Shown: positions 26,201 through 34,256 of the stretch, piece after piece
How the letters are laid out: each line of letters starts with the position of its first letter
How positions within the stretch are numbered: the first letter of the stretch is position 1
DNA from: Spongiivirga sp046524175
Lineage (GTDB): Bacteria > Bacteroidota > Bacteroidia > Flavobacteriales > Flavobacteriaceae
Direction: 5' to 3'
DNA length: 64,000 nt
Assembly: GCF_046524175.1 (NCBI RefSeq)
Contig: NZ_JBEFZF010000004.1
Coordinates: 62,001 to 126,000, forward strand
Notes under the pieces: generated by a model
Databases searched by the model: none
Seen by the model: the letters and a program-made list of their open reading frames with translations, nothing else
Told to the model about the DNA's origin: nothing
Program-made: the position numbers and the translations under genes

Positions 26201-27901
26201 ACCATCGGTAGCGTTTGTTATTTCATTTCCGATAACACCATCCACTTCAGTGATACTAAGAGTTGATTCATCAACCAATACCCAATCAGTCCCATTATAT
26301 CGAAGTACTTCACCATCAGTGGTACCATCTGCTATTTTAGCAAGCGAAACGGCATCATCAGCAATCTCACTAGTTTCAACAGCTCCGTTTGTTAAATCTA
26401 ATACTCCCGTAGGAGAAACAGTGGCATCGCCACTAATAGCTGCTGTAATGGATGCAAAATCAACCTCTAAAGCACCTGTTCCAGCATTTTGTAAGAGTCC
26501 GTTTCCTGCTACATCGCTGTTTATTTTTGTAGCATCAACTGCATCATTAGCAATTTTTACTGTTGATATTCCACCGTCAGTTACTTGGATATCGGAATTG
26601 ATTAAAGTAGCACCAGTTCCGTTGTTCACAGTAATACTAGCGTCTCCAGCTGTAAGATCATTGCCTGCAATATTACCAGGACCTAAAGTAACGTTTCCGT
26701 CAGCTGCAGGATTTACACCATTAACGCTTCTGGTGATATTGTTGATATTCGTATCAACGCCATTTTCATCAGTATAAGTAATCGTGCTTCCGGTAGCCGA
26801 TATGCTTGTGAGAGTCTCATGATTAGCTACTAAAGCTGTCAGGTCGATTGTATTGGCGATTCCATTTTCGTCTGTAAAGCTTAATGTGCCCGCGGTGGCA
26901 TCAACGGCAAGAGACGTTACCGATTCAAAATTGTCAATGATGGGTTGAAGGTCTACACTGGATAGTATACCATTTTCATCTGTATATTCTAAGGTTCTTC
27001 CATCGGCATTTAAAGCAAAAATGGTAAGCGTTTCTTGAGCTGCCACAAGTGCAGACAGGTCTACAGTATTAGTTATCCCGTTTTCATCAACATAAAATAA
27101 GTTACCAGCAACGGCATCCACCGCAACCGATGTATTGGTTTCAAAGTTATCGATAACCGTTTCCAGATCTACTGAGGTTGTATTCCCATTCTCATCGACA
27201 TATTCAAGGGTTTTTCCGTCAGCGTTTAATGCAAAGGAGGTAAGTGTTTCTTGCGCAGCTACTAAGGCAGACAGGTCAATTGTATTGGTTGTCCCGTTTT
27301 CATCAACATAAAACAGATTGCCAGCAGCAGCATCAATTGCTACCGAAGTGTTCGTTTCAAAATTATCAATGATGGTTTCCAGATCTACTGAAGTAGTCAG
27401 CCCATTTTCATCGGTATATTCCAATGTTTTTCCGTCCCCATTTAAACTAAAAGTAGTTAGCGTATTATTTGTATCAATTGCAACAGGTGCCCCTCCATTG
27501 TTAAAAGTAAATGTGCCATCTCCGTTATCAGTGAATCTCGCTTTTTCAATAATTACGGCAATGTTGTCTTCGTTTGTGTATGTAAAAGTTCCATCGCCAT
27601 TATCTACTATGGCAGTAACTGTTTCGTTTGTGAGTGCGCCACAAAGACTTACCCAGGTTGAATTTGCATATTGAAAAATGCAATTTAGATCAGTATTGTA
27701 GACCATAGCACCATTCAAGGGTGTAATTGCATTCATTTGGGTATTAGTGACCCTTGTTAAAACAAATACCCTTTCGGCACTTTCTAGTTCTAAAATAGAT
27801 GCGTTATCAATCTGATCTGGATTATTACCTATCTTCACTTGCGAGTACAGTGAAGTGGCACAGGTAATTACTAAGAATACCAGTGTTAACTTATTCTTCA
27901 T
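23276..27901 (-). CDS. Giant exported fibre-like repeat protein (1541 residues)
   Basis: The protein has a signal peptide (residues 1-20, ending LYSQ) and the motif 'TNTQMNAITPLNGAMVYNT'. Then come beta-rich repeats of 72 residues, three full copies and a partial one (units like DGKTLEYTDENG...SVDLETIIDNFE). A degenerate fibre region follows, then five 127-residue units of the 'NAVTTAKIADxAV / GTANQVLKTNAAGTDVEWG' type, as in phage tail fibres and trimeric adhesins. The C-terminal part (about 280 residues) has GRVGIGLDAPERQFHVAG and a head ending DSEFMFTIIRIPGI, similar to C1q-like or tail-tip heads. There is no T9SS sorting tail and no autotransporter barrel. It is the first gene of the four-gene operon. 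Surface fibre or adhesin is inferred. Confidence 0.8.
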   Translation of the reverse strand: MKNKLTLVFLVITCATSLYSQVKIGNNPDQIDNASILELESAERVFVLTRVTNTQMNAITPLNGAMVYNTDLNCIFQYANSTWVSLCGALTNETVTAIVDNGDGTFTYTNEDNIAVIIEKARFTDNGDGTFTFNNGGAPVAIDTNNTLTTFSLNGDGKTLEYTDENGLTTSVDLETIIDNFETNTSVAIDAAAGNLFYVDENGTTNTIDLSALVAAQETLTSFALNADGKTLEYVDENGNTTSVDLETVIDNFETNTSVAVDAVAGNLFYVDENGITNTVDLSALVAAQETLTIFALNADGRTLEYTDENGILSSVDLQPIIDNFESVTSLAVDATAGTLSFTDENGIANTIDLTALVANHETLTSISATGSTITYTDENGVDTNINNITRSVNGVNPAADGNVTLGPGNIAGNDLTAGDASITVNNGTGATLINSDIQVTDGGISTVKIANDAVDATKINSDVAGNGLLQNAGTGALEVDFASITAAISGDATVSPTGVLDLTNGAVETSEIADDAVSLAKIADGTTDGEVLRYNGTDWVLVDESTLSITEVDGVIGNEITNATDGTLVRSGAGDAGDPFTLGVAASGITTTELADNAVTTAKLAADAVDNTKLADDAVQVENILNGTANQVLKTNAAGTDVEWGTLDANNITGEDLTATDASITVTTGTGATLVDASIQVATDGITNAKMADNAIGNAELLDNAVNTAEIVNDAVTTAKIADLNVTTGKLAADAVDNTKLADDAVQVENILNGTANQVLKTNAAGTDVEWGTLDANNITGEDLTATDASITVTTGTGATLVDASIQVATDGITNAKMADNAIGNAELLDNAVNTAEIVNDAVTTAKIADLNVTTGKLAADVVDNTKLADDAVQVENILNGTANQVLKTNAAGTDVEWGTLDANNITGEDLTATDASITVTTGTGATLVDASIQVATDGITNAKMADNAIGNAELLDNAVNTAEIVDDAVTTAKIADGAIVGGAGGVIADNTITASDLGPNSVNASEINANAVGTSELQDDAVEVDNILEGTANQVLKTNAAGTAVEWGTLDANNITGEDLTATDASITVTTGTGATLVDASIQVATDGITNAKMADNAIGNAELLDNAVNTAEIVDDAVTTAKITDLNVTTGKLAADAVDNTKLADDAVQVENILNGTANQVLKTNAAGTDVEWGTLDANNITGEDLTATDASITVTTGTGATLVDASIQVATDGITNAKMADNAIGNAELLDNAVNTAEIVDDAVTTAKIADAGADQVLTTDAAGAPQWEDKTIFDDTDDAFINNSGASRVELDTQSDGTTARTSGTEFVIQDNGRVGIGLDAPERQFHVAGTDSGIRLDRYGSDAFFFFANLNAAGTSVIQNWGLINNSADNSFEIRDYGTAVGGAGTSIPFRIKTTQEMQLEGYGEDNTDTQVTAAKQPDSGLAVDTVGNVIEVPTIFATGKVASAGGGTIFNATAVRNSVGNYTVSWTLNIGTNYIIQLSQPGRGGAGNDDPGISYNNQTGTSFDVIIGDNDNGGTDRARFDSEFMFTIIRIPGI
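24137..26086 (-). repeat. Five tandem units of a 381-bp coding repeat
   Basis: In coding order the units are 26086-25706, 25705-25325, 25324-24845 (extended by a variant 41-residue segment), 24844-24494 (lacking the first 10 residues) and 24493-24137. Units are in frame. A 240-base stretch of the second and third units (25460-25700 against 25080-25320) is identical apart from about one base, indicating recent duplication or gene conversion. Confidence 0.92.
26816..27463 (-). repeat. Three tandem units of a 216-bp coding repeat
   Basis: Units run 27463-27248, 27247-27032 and 27031-26816 and encode 72-residue beta-rich repeats starting TLT(T/S/I)F(S/A)L. A partial fourth unit follows in the coding direction. 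They are more diverged than the 381-bp units, so they are older. Confidence 0.85.
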
Positions 27902-28110
27902 AACTTGGAGTTTTAAGGGGCTTTCGAGGATACAAAATTTATTTAATCAATAAATGTAATAATTTCATCGTTTACATAGGAATTTTCAAACATGTAATTA
28001 CAACTTAATAGCTTATGAAATTGGTATAGTAGGGTTATTTTGTAAAAGTTCAGATTTAAACGGGAAATTCAAAAAATTGATACGAGCATATCGAGTAAGT
28101 GTCTTTTTTT

Positions 28111-28812
28111 TTAGATGAAATCCAATAAAGCGTTACTTGCCAATTCATAAGGAGGTTGTTTCTTTTTAAAAATCCGAGCGCTAAAAGGACCGCGTAATGT
28201 GATTTTTTCATGTTTTATATCGAGCCAGCTACCTTCTCTTAAGCCTATAACGGGCGTTTCATTTTGTGTAAGATATTCTTTAATCCTAGTTTCCCTAGTT
28301 TCACCCATAAATGTGCTGTCTGGATCTGGATCCTGATAGTGGGGATTTATATTAAAAGGAAGGGTGCCTAGGGTATTAAAACTAGAGGGATACACAATTG
28401 GCATATCATTAGATGTTTGCATACTTAATCCGCAAATATTGCTCCCCGCACTGGTGCCTAAATACGGAGTGCCTTTTTCAATGCTTTCCCGCAACGGAGT
28501 AAACAAATCAAGATCGTGTAGGGTTTTTACCAATAGAAATGTATTACCTCCACCCACGTAAATCGCTTGAGCTTTTTTTATTGCGTCAATCGGGTCATTA
28601 AACTCATGAATTCCTACTAGCTTGCCAATGTTTAATAAGGCACTAGCAACGCTACCTGTATATTGATCATGCGAAATTCCATTAGGTCTGGCGTAGGGAA
28701 TAAAAAGAATCTGTTCAATACCCTTAAAAAAAGCAGTAAGTTCTTCATTAAGGTATGCAAGAGGTTTCTGTCCGTGCAGGGTCGAAGTGCTGGCAACGAT
28801 CATTTTTTTCAT
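28111..28812 (-). CDS. pepE: Dipeptidase E (aspartyl dipeptidase, family S51)
   Basis: This 233-residue cytosolic serine peptidase cleaves N-terminal Asp-Xaa dipeptides. The S51 features are present: 'ILFIPYARP', 'AIYVGGGNTFLLVKTL', the nucleophile motif GTSAGSNICG, and 'NTLGTLPFNINPHYQDPDPD' with the conserved histidine region. The length equals the E. coli enzyme. It is monocistronic and divergent from the CarboxypepD_reg-like cluster, 85 bases away. Confidence 0.93.
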   Translation of the reverse strand: MKKMIVASTSTLHGQKPLAYLNEELTAFFKGIEQILFIPYARPNGISHDQYTGSVASALLNIGKLVGIHEFNDPIDAIKKAQAIYVGGGNTFLLVKTLHDLDLFTPLRESIEKGTPYLGTSAGSNICGLSMQTSNDMPIVYPSSFNTLGTLPFNINPHYQDPDPDSTFMGETRETRIKEYLTQNETPVIGLREGSWLDIKHEKITLRGPFSARIFKKKQPPYELASNALLDFI

Positions 28813-28835
28813 TAGTGCAACTAGATTTGGTCCAA

Positions 28836-28894
28836 TTTAACAAAAGTTTATAGCAAAGAACAAGTTATCTTTAAGCTTTGGTTGTTTTCTTTAC
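28836..28894 (+). promoter_or_regulatory. Upstream motif pair, copy 1
   Basis: TTTAACAAAAGTTTAT at 28836-28851 and TGTTTTCTTTAC at 28883-28894 recur upstream of the paralog at 29730 with exactly the same total length (59 bases). Other bases between them differ. This suggests a conserved, duplicated promoter region. Confidence 0.5.
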
Positions 28895-28897
28895 ATT

Positions 28898-29632
28898 ATG
28901 CAAAAATTAATCTACTTACTTCTTTTTATTTCAGTTTCAACTTTGTCTATTGCTCAAGAAACAGATCGCGAATTGTTACGCGGCACTGTTTTATATAGAA
29001 ACTCGGTGGTTACGGGCGAAAATGTGATTAATGCGAATACCCAAAAAGCAACCATTACCAATAATTCAGGCCAATTTGAAATTTTTGTAAAACAAGGGGA
29101 TACGCTTGTTTTTTCAGCAGTGAATTATAAGTTTAAATCGGTGGTGGTAACCAAAGATATTTTAGAAAAAAGACGATTAGTTGTTGAGGTAAAGGAAAAA
29201 GTGACCGAGTTGGACGAGGTTGTAGTTTCGCCTGAATCAAAAGAACGATTTCTAGAGCTTGAAAAGGAAAAATATAAAAAATACGACTACGAGCGCGATC
29301 AATACACCCGACTTCAAAATTATGCAACAAACAGCGGTACTTTTTATAATGGAGTCAATTTCGTGAATATTTTCAAAGCACTTCGTGGTAATAAAAAGAA
29401 AGATAAGAGTGCAAATGAACCCTTGAAGGTGAGTGAATTTTTACGAGAAATGTATGAAGATGAATTTTTTGTGGTAGACTTGGGGATAGAGCAAGCTGAA
29501 ATAGGAAAATTCCTTTTTTATTGCGACGATAAAATTACGTCTCAAGATCTTACTGGAAAAAACAGAGAGTTTAAACTAATTGAGTTCTTAGTCGATCAAA
29601 GTATCGAATACAAGAAAATACCAAAGGAATAA
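28898..29632 (+). CDS. CarboxypepD_reg-like exported protein, paralog 1
   Basis: This 244-residue protein has a signal peptide (residues 1-19, ending SIAQ) and one CarboxypepD_reg-like beta-sandwich (about residues 26-108): 'RGTVLYRNSVVTGENVINAN', 'ATITNNSGQFEIFVKQGDTL' and 'FSAVNYKFKSVVV', ending 'VTELDEVVVS'. That is the N-terminal extension known from SusC-like TonB receptors, but here no plug or barrel follows. The rest is a charged, mostly helical region with a lysine-rich segment, and it contains an FFVVDLGIEQAEIGKFLFYC piece. It probably works in the periplasm. It is the most diverged of three tandem paralogs; function unknown. Confidence 0.75.
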   Translation: MQKLIYLLLFISVSTLSIAQETDRELLRGTVLYRNSVVTGENVINANTQKATITNNSGQFEIFVKQGDTLVFSAVNYKFKSVVVTKDILEKRRLVVEVKEKVTELDEVVVSPESKERFLELEKEKYKKYDYERDQYTRLQNYATNSGTFYNGVNFVNIFKALRGNKKKDKSANEPLKVSEFLREMYEDEFFVVDLGIEQAEIGKFLFYCDDKITSQDLTGKNREFKLIEFLVDQSIEYKKIPKE

Positions 29633-29648
29633 AATTTCTTGAATACTG

Positions 29649-29707
29649 TTTAACAAAAGTTTATTGCCGTTTTAAGTTTTTAATAAGAGTTAGTCTGTTT
29701 TCTTTAC
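29649..29707 (+). promoter_or_regulatory. Upstream motif pair, copy 2
   Basis: TTTAACAAAAGTTTAT at 29649-29664 and TGTTTTCTTTAC at 29696-29707 repeat the pair seen at 28836-28894 with the same spacing, ahead of paralog 2. Confidence 0.5.
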
Positions 29708-29729
29708 TGCAACTAAACAAACTAACTGC

Positions 29730-30494
29730 ATGGCTAAACAATTACGCTGCTTTTTCTTTATTGTACCATTTTTATCAGTAACACAAGCTCAAGATGTTTT
29801 TGAGCTGAACGGGACGATATCATATGAATCATTTAATGTTGCCGATGTTCATGTGATAAATAAAACCTTTGAAAGAAATACCATAACTGACGAAAATGGA
29901 AAGTTTAGTATCCTCGCTCGAGTAGGAGACAGCATTGTATTTTCTGCTGTGCAATTTAAATTATATAGTGTAGTAGTTTCTTCAAAGCAGCCTATTACCG
30001 TTGTAATGCAAGAACGCGTGAACGAATTAGACGAGGTGGTACTTTACAATAAATTGTCAGGTAATGTTGCTTTTGATATGAAAAACTCTGAGGCATCGAA
30101 ACCTATTAACTTCTACGATCTTGGAATACCCGGTTACACTGGGCCAAAAAAAACACAAGCTGAGCGACGGGTTTATACTGCAACCTCGGGCAGTGGTTTA
30201 ATACCATTAATGCCAATTATTAATGCCTTAACGGGAAGAACAAAAAAACTTAAAAATCGTCTAAAGCTTGAAAAAAAACTAGCCAACATCGATCGTATGC
30301 AAAAACGCTATGAACAAACAATGATCGATGTTTATCAACTTCCAACTGAAAAAGGATATGATTTTTTCGATTTTTGCTCGGAGGATACTAGATTTGAAAA
30401 AATCGCGAATACTGATTCAGCTTTTGAACAGCTTGATTTTTTTATAGAAAAGATGAAAGAATATCAAAAATCCGTTGTTGGGTCTAATGAGTAA
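29730..30494 (+). CDS. CarboxypepD_reg-like exported protein, paralog 2
   Basis: This 254-residue protein has a signal peptide (residues 1-20, ending TQAQ) and a CarboxypepD_reg-like domain ('VADVHVINKTFERNTITDEN', 'FSAVQFKLYSVVV'). It ends with the 'VNELDEVVLYNKLSGNVAFD' junction. The C-terminal half has 'INFYDLGIPGYTGPKKTQAE', 'PIINALTGRTKKLKNRLKLE' and a predicted coiled region, all shared with paralog 3. There is no TonB plug or barrel. The stop codon overlaps the start of paralog 3 in ATGAGTAA, so the two are translationally coupled. Confidence 0.78.
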   Translation: MAKQLRCFFFIVPFLSVTQAQDVFELNGTISYESFNVADVHVINKTFERNTITDENGKFSILARVGDSIVFSAVQFKLYSVVVSSKQPITVVMQERVNELDEVVLYNKLSGNVAFDMKNSEASKPINFYDLGIPGYTGPKKTQAERRVYTATSGSGLIPLMPIINALTGRTKKLKNRLKLEKKLANIDRMQKRYEQTMIDVYQLPTEKGYDFFDFCSEDTRFEKIANTDSAFEQLDFFIEKMKEYQKSVVGSNE

Positions 30495-31281
30495 ACTTAA
30501 ACTAAATATTGTCCTAGGGTTTTTGTTTGTTATTAGCGGAGTTCAGGCGCAAATAACATCATCCGGAAAAATTGGCGGACAAATTGTGCACGATTCGCTA
30601 TCGGTTGAAGGGGTTCATGTTATTAACAAAACGTCACAAAAAAACACGATCACCAATGAGAAGGGGTTCTTTGAAATTGTGGCAAAGTTGAATGATACTA
30701 TCGTATTTTCTGCGGTACAATTTAAGTTAAAGAATATAGTAGTCGAACAAGGTATTATTGATGAAGGTTTTGGCGAAGTCCTACTGGAAATGAGGGTGGA
30801 AGAATTAGAAGGTGTGACTTTGTATAATAAATTATCCGGCGACCCGGCTTTTGATCTTAAAAATTCGGGAGTAAAGAAAAAAATTAATTTTTATGATTTA
30901 GGCATACCCGGTAGTACCAAAGCGCCGCCAACACAATCAGAAAGGCGTTTACAAGAGGCCTCAATGGGTAAGTTTCAATGGGGATTTCTAACAACAATTC
31001 CCTTAAATCCCATTATAAATGCTATTTCCGGTCGGACAAAAATGCTAAAAAAACGAGTAAAACTAGAAAGTGAGGAGGCATTTATAGAAAAGATCAAAGA
31101 ACAATTTGAGCCAGTACTAATGGATGTTTACGGGCTTAAAAAGGAGGAATCATATCGATTTTTCTATTTCTGTTCGTTGGCAGAAACCTATGGTTCAAAA
31201 TGTCGAAATGCAAATTCAGTGGTGCAAATGGAGTTTTTGATCGATCAATTGAAAGAGTTTCAGAAAATTGAAAAAGAATAG
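30487..31281 (+). CDS. CarboxypepD_reg-like exported protein, paralog 3
   Basis: I start at ATG 30487, which overlaps the stop of paralog 2 by 8 bases; an upstream TTG at 30475 is less likely. The 264-residue product has a signal peptide ending VQAQ, the CarboxypepD_reg-like domain ('VEGVHVINKTSQKNTITNE', 'FSAVQFKLKNIVVE') and the shared C-terminal half ('INFYDLGIPGSTKAPPTQSE', 'NPIINAISGRTKMLKKRVKL'). It is clearly a duplicate of paralog 2. Both end in a short helical tail rich in Phe, Gln and Lys. Likely periplasmic; function unknown. Confidence 0.78.
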   Translation: MSKLKLNIVLGFLFVISGVQAQITSSGKIGGQIVHDSLSVEGVHVINKTSQKNTITNEKGFFEIVAKLNDTIVFSAVQFKLKNIVVEQGIIDEGFGEVLLEMRVEELEGVTLYNKLSGDPAFDLKNSGVKKKINFYDLGIPGSTKAPPTQSERRLQEASMGKFQWGFLTTIPLNPIINAISGRTKMLKKRVKLESEEAFIEKIKEQFEPVLMDVYGLKKEESYRFFYFCSLAETYGSKCRNANSVVQMEFLIDQLKEFQKIEKE

Positions 31282-31311
31282 TTTTTGTCAGGTCAGTTTT
31301 TGGAACGGTTA

Positions 31312-31345
31312 TTGAAAAACATTTATTAGTATTTCAATACTTTTG
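31312..31345 (+). promoter_or_regulatory. Candidate promoter of the DUF6702-like gene
   Basis: TTG at 31312-31314 is followed by TACTTTTG at 31338-31345, a 23-base gap. The -7 box ends only 4 bases before the ATG at 31350, so the transcript could be leaderless or nearly so. Confidence 0.55.
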
Positions 31346-31349
31346 CAAT

Positions 31350-31865
31350 ATGAAGTTTAGAGTTCACAGCATACTTTTAATTAGCATTTCTTTTTTCTTA
31401 ATGGGGTTTTCTGCCAAAGATGAAGCCCACAAGTACTACGTAAGCACTACTGACATTGAGCAAGCTAAGAAGGGGAATAATCTGCAAATAACCATCCGGC
31501 TGTTTATTGACGATTTTGAAGATGTCCTTCAAGAGCGATATGATGATGCTATTGTGTTAAATGAACAAAACTCCTCTAAATCAATTGAAACGATAATTGG
31601 TAAATACCTAAATAAGAAGTTAACGATCAAGGTAAATGGTATAGAGGCGAAGCTTAGTTATTTGGGTAAGGAATTTGACAATGATATCGTAAAATGCTAC
31701 GTAGAAATTGTCAATACAGAAGAAATCAAGAATGTATCCATTACTAATCAGTTGCTATTTGACCTATTTGAAGAACAGCAAAATATCGTTCATCTTCGTC
31801 TTAAGGGAAAGCGTAAAAGTTTTGTGTTGATCAAAGAAAATGATAAAGGAATGTTAAATTTCTAA
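31350..31865 (+). CDS. DUF6702-like exported protein
   Basis: This 171-residue protein has a signal peptide (about residues 1-23). It then shows 'HKYYVSTTDIEQAKKGNNLQ', the start expected for DUF6702. The rest is beta-rich with charged tracts, including 'LTIKVNGIEAKLSYLGKEFD' and the C-terminal 'IVHLRLKGKRKSFVLIKEND'. In flavobacteria this gene commonly sits directly upstream of an M1 metallopeptidase, as here (59-base gap), which suggests a shared periplasmic role. The biochemical function is unknown. Confidence 0.78.
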   Translation: MKFRVHSILLISISFFLMGFSAKDEAHKYYVSTTDIEQAKKGNNLQITIRLFIDDFEDVLQERYDDAIVLNEQNSSKSIETIIGKYLNKKLTIKVNGIEAKLSYLGKEFDNDIVKCYVEIVNTEEIKNVSITNQLLFDLFEEQQNIVHLRLKGKRKSFVLIKENDKGMLNF

Positions 31866-31924
31866 TCAGCTTTTATCAATCCTCAGGTTATCGTTAATTT
31901 CCCGCATCAAAATTCACATCAATA

Positions 31925-34234
31925 ATGAAGAAATTACAATATGCAGTATGTAGTGCTCTTTTTTTAGCTGCCGGTTTGGTCAATGCGCAGCAAGAAGAGA
32001 AGCAAGACAGAGAGTCTGGTCATATTAATGAAAACAAGTTTAGACAACTTTACCAGGAAATGTCAACGCCTAATATGTATCGCACGGCAGCTGGGGCTCC
32101 GGGTGCGGCTTATTACCAGCAACAAGCTGACTATAAGATGGATATTACCCTTGATGATGTTAATGCTAAGTTATCAGGATATGAAACCATTACCTATTAC
32201 AACAACTCCCCTGATGATTTAGAATATCTATGGGTGCAGTTAGATCAAAACGTTCGCAAAAAAGATGCTCCTGGATTACAAAAAAATGGTAGCGGTTTCG
32301 GTTTTGCAACGCAGCCTGGTCGTTTTGTTAATAGTTATATGAAAGATCCTTTTGACGGTGGTTTCAACATTGAAGCGGTTACTGATGCGAACGGAAAAGC
32401 ATTAAGCCACACCATTAATCAAACCATGATGCGTATTAATATTCCGAAGCCTTTAAAAGCTGGAGAAAAAATATCATTTAATATTAAATGGTGGTACAAC
32501 ATCAATAATCACGTAGAAGGACGTGGTCGTTCGGGTTACGAATACTTCGCAAAAGATGACAATCGTGCTTATGTAATTGCACAATTCTTTCCAAGAATGT
32601 GTGTATATAGTGATGTAGAAGGATGGCAAAACTATCAGTTCTGGGGTAATGGTGAATTCGCATTACCATTTGGAGACTATGAGGTGAATATTACAGTACC
32701 TGCTGATCACATATTAGATGGTACGGGAGTACTTACTAATAGAAAAGAGGTCTATACCAAAGAAATGATGAAGCGCTATGAAAAGGCTAAAAAGACGTAT
32801 GATAAGCCTGTAATTATTGTTTCTCAAAAGGATGCTGAAAAAGCCGAAAAAACAAAATCTACCAAAACCAAAACCTGGAAATTAAAAGCAGAGAATGTTC
32901 GTGATTTCGGATTTGCAACATCAAGACGCTGGATTGTAGATATGCAAGCAGTTAAGATTGGTGCAAAAGATGTAATGGCGGTAAGTATGTATCCTAAAGA
33001 AGGAAATCCACTTTGGGAAGAGTATTCTACAAAAGCGGTTGTTTCTACACTGCAATCGTACTCTGCACATACCTTTGATTATCCATATCACAAAGCGATT
33101 TCAGTTCATGCTAAAAATCAAGGGATGGAATATCCTATGATTTGCTGGAACTACGGTCGTCCTAATGAAAAAGGAGAATATAGCGATCGTACTAAATTCG
33201 GAATGATTTCTGTAATTATTCATGAGGTAGGTCATAACTTCTTCCCGATGATTGTAAATAGTGACGAGCGCCAATGGGGGTGGATGGATGAAGGTCTAGA
33301 TACCTTTATGCAATATATCGCTGAGCAGGAGTTTGGTGAGAAATTTCCAGAAGCGATTAAAGGAAATGAAAAATATCCTTCGCGTAGAGGCGAACCCTCT
33401 AAGATCGTGAATTATATGAAAGGTGATCAGCAATATATATCACCTATTATGTCAAATCCTGAAAACGTATACCAGCTAGGAAACAACGCATATGGTAAGC
33501 CAGCTACAGCTTTAAATATCTTAAGAGAAACTGTTATGGGTAAAGAACTTTTTGACCATGCATTTAAGACTTATGCGCAGCGTTGGATGTTTAAACACCC
33601 AACTCCTGAAGACTTTTTCCGTACAATGGAAGATGCATCGGCAGTTGATCTTGATTGGTTTTGGAGAGGCTGGTTCTACAGTACTGATTATGTTGACATA
33701 GGCGTAAAAGATGTGAAGAAATATTATGTGACTGCTAAACCCAATAAAGAAGCTAAAGAGTATGTTGCGGCTAGAGGAAGAACAGTAGCTGATTTACCTC
33801 CATTAGTATATCTTGTCGAAGAGGGAAGTGAAGACTACAATGAGAATATGAAGGGTAGCAGTCCTTTAGAAGGTGCGACTACTTTAAAGGAGTATGTTAT
33901 GGATAACTTTTCTGCTGAAGAACGTAAAAACTTAAAAACACCAAAGTATTTTTACCAAATTACGTTCGACAAGCCAGGAGGAATCCCAATGCCTTTAATT
34001 GTAGAGTATACCTATAAAGATGGTTCAAAAGAAACGATCACGTATCCTGTACAAGCATGGAGAAAGAATGATGCTGAGATCAGTAAGGTACTAGCTACCG
34101 ATAAAGAAGTTGTCGGTATTGTTGTAGATCCTGAATTGCGTACTGCGGATATCGATATGTCTAACAACTCATGGCCTAAGAAGGAGACTGAGTCTGATTT
34201 TGACAAGTTCAAGAATAAGGTAAAAGGAGAATAA
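31925..34234 (+). CDS. M1 family metallopeptidase
   Basis: This 769-residue exported aminopeptidase has a signal peptide (residues 1-21, ending VNAQ). The catalytic part shows HEVGH at residues 433-437 and the third zinc ligand Glu456 in WMDEGLDTF, giving HExxH-x18-E. The N-terminal beta domain ('DYKMDITLDDVNAKLSGYET') is typical of M1. The 'HEVGHN' variant of the usual 'HExAH' occurs in flavobacterial M1 enzymes. An ATG-rich lysine linker and a C-terminal beta region follow. It probably degrades peptides in the periplasm or at the surface. It is cotranscribed with the DUF6702-like gene or alone, and ends at a strong terminator. Confidence 0.93.
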   Translation: MKKLQYAVCSALFLAAGLVNAQQEEKQDRESGHINENKFRQLYQEMSTPNMYRTAAGAPGAAYYQQQADYKMDITLDDVNAKLSGYETITYYNNSPDDLEYLWVQLDQNVRKKDAPGLQKNGSGFGFATQPGRFVNSYMKDPFDGGFNIEAVTDANGKALSHTINQTMMRINIPKPLKAGEKISFNIKWWYNINNHVEGRGRSGYEYFAKDDNRAYVIAQFFPRMCVYSDVEGWQNYQFWGNGEFALPFGDYEVNITVPADHILDGTGVLTNRKEVYTKEMMKRYEKAKKTYDKPVIIVSQKDAEKAEKTKSTKTKTWKLKAENVRDFGFATSRRWIVDMQAVKIGAKDVMAVSMYPKEGNPLWEEYSTKAVVSTLQSYSAHTFDYPYHKAISVHAKNQGMEYPMICWNYGRPNEKGEYSDRTKFGMISVIIHEVGHNFFPMIVNSDERQWGWMDEGLDTFMQYIAEQEFGEKFPEAIKGNEKYPSRRGEPSKIVNYMKGDQQYISPIMSNPENVYQLGNNAYGKPATALNILRETVMGKELFDHAFKTYAQRWMFKHPTPEDFFRTMEDASAVDLDWFWRGWFYSTDYVDIGVKDVKKYYVTAKPNKEAKEYVAARGRTVADLPPLVYLVEEGSEDYNENMKGSSPLEGATTLKEYVMDNFSAEERKNLKTPKYFYQITFDKPGGIPMPLIVEYTYKDGSKETITYPVQAWRKNDAEISKVLATDKEVVGIVVDPELRTADIDMSNNSWPKKETESDFDKFKNKVKGE

Positions 34235-34256
34235 TTCTTCTTGAGCAGAAAATAGG

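Noticed and set aside
26028..26777. Long plus-strand reading frames opposite the giant repeat gene (also at 24435, 24867, 25266, 25647, 27318)
   Set aside because: They repeat with the 381-bp period, have a Ser/Ala/Val-rich composition from antisense reading, and lack start signals. They are shadows of the real repeat gene.
19894..27901. Prophage or tailocin remnant suggested by tail-fibre-like proteins
   Set aside because: The proteins have signal peptides, and there are no capsid, sheath, baseplate, integrase or lysis genes nearby.
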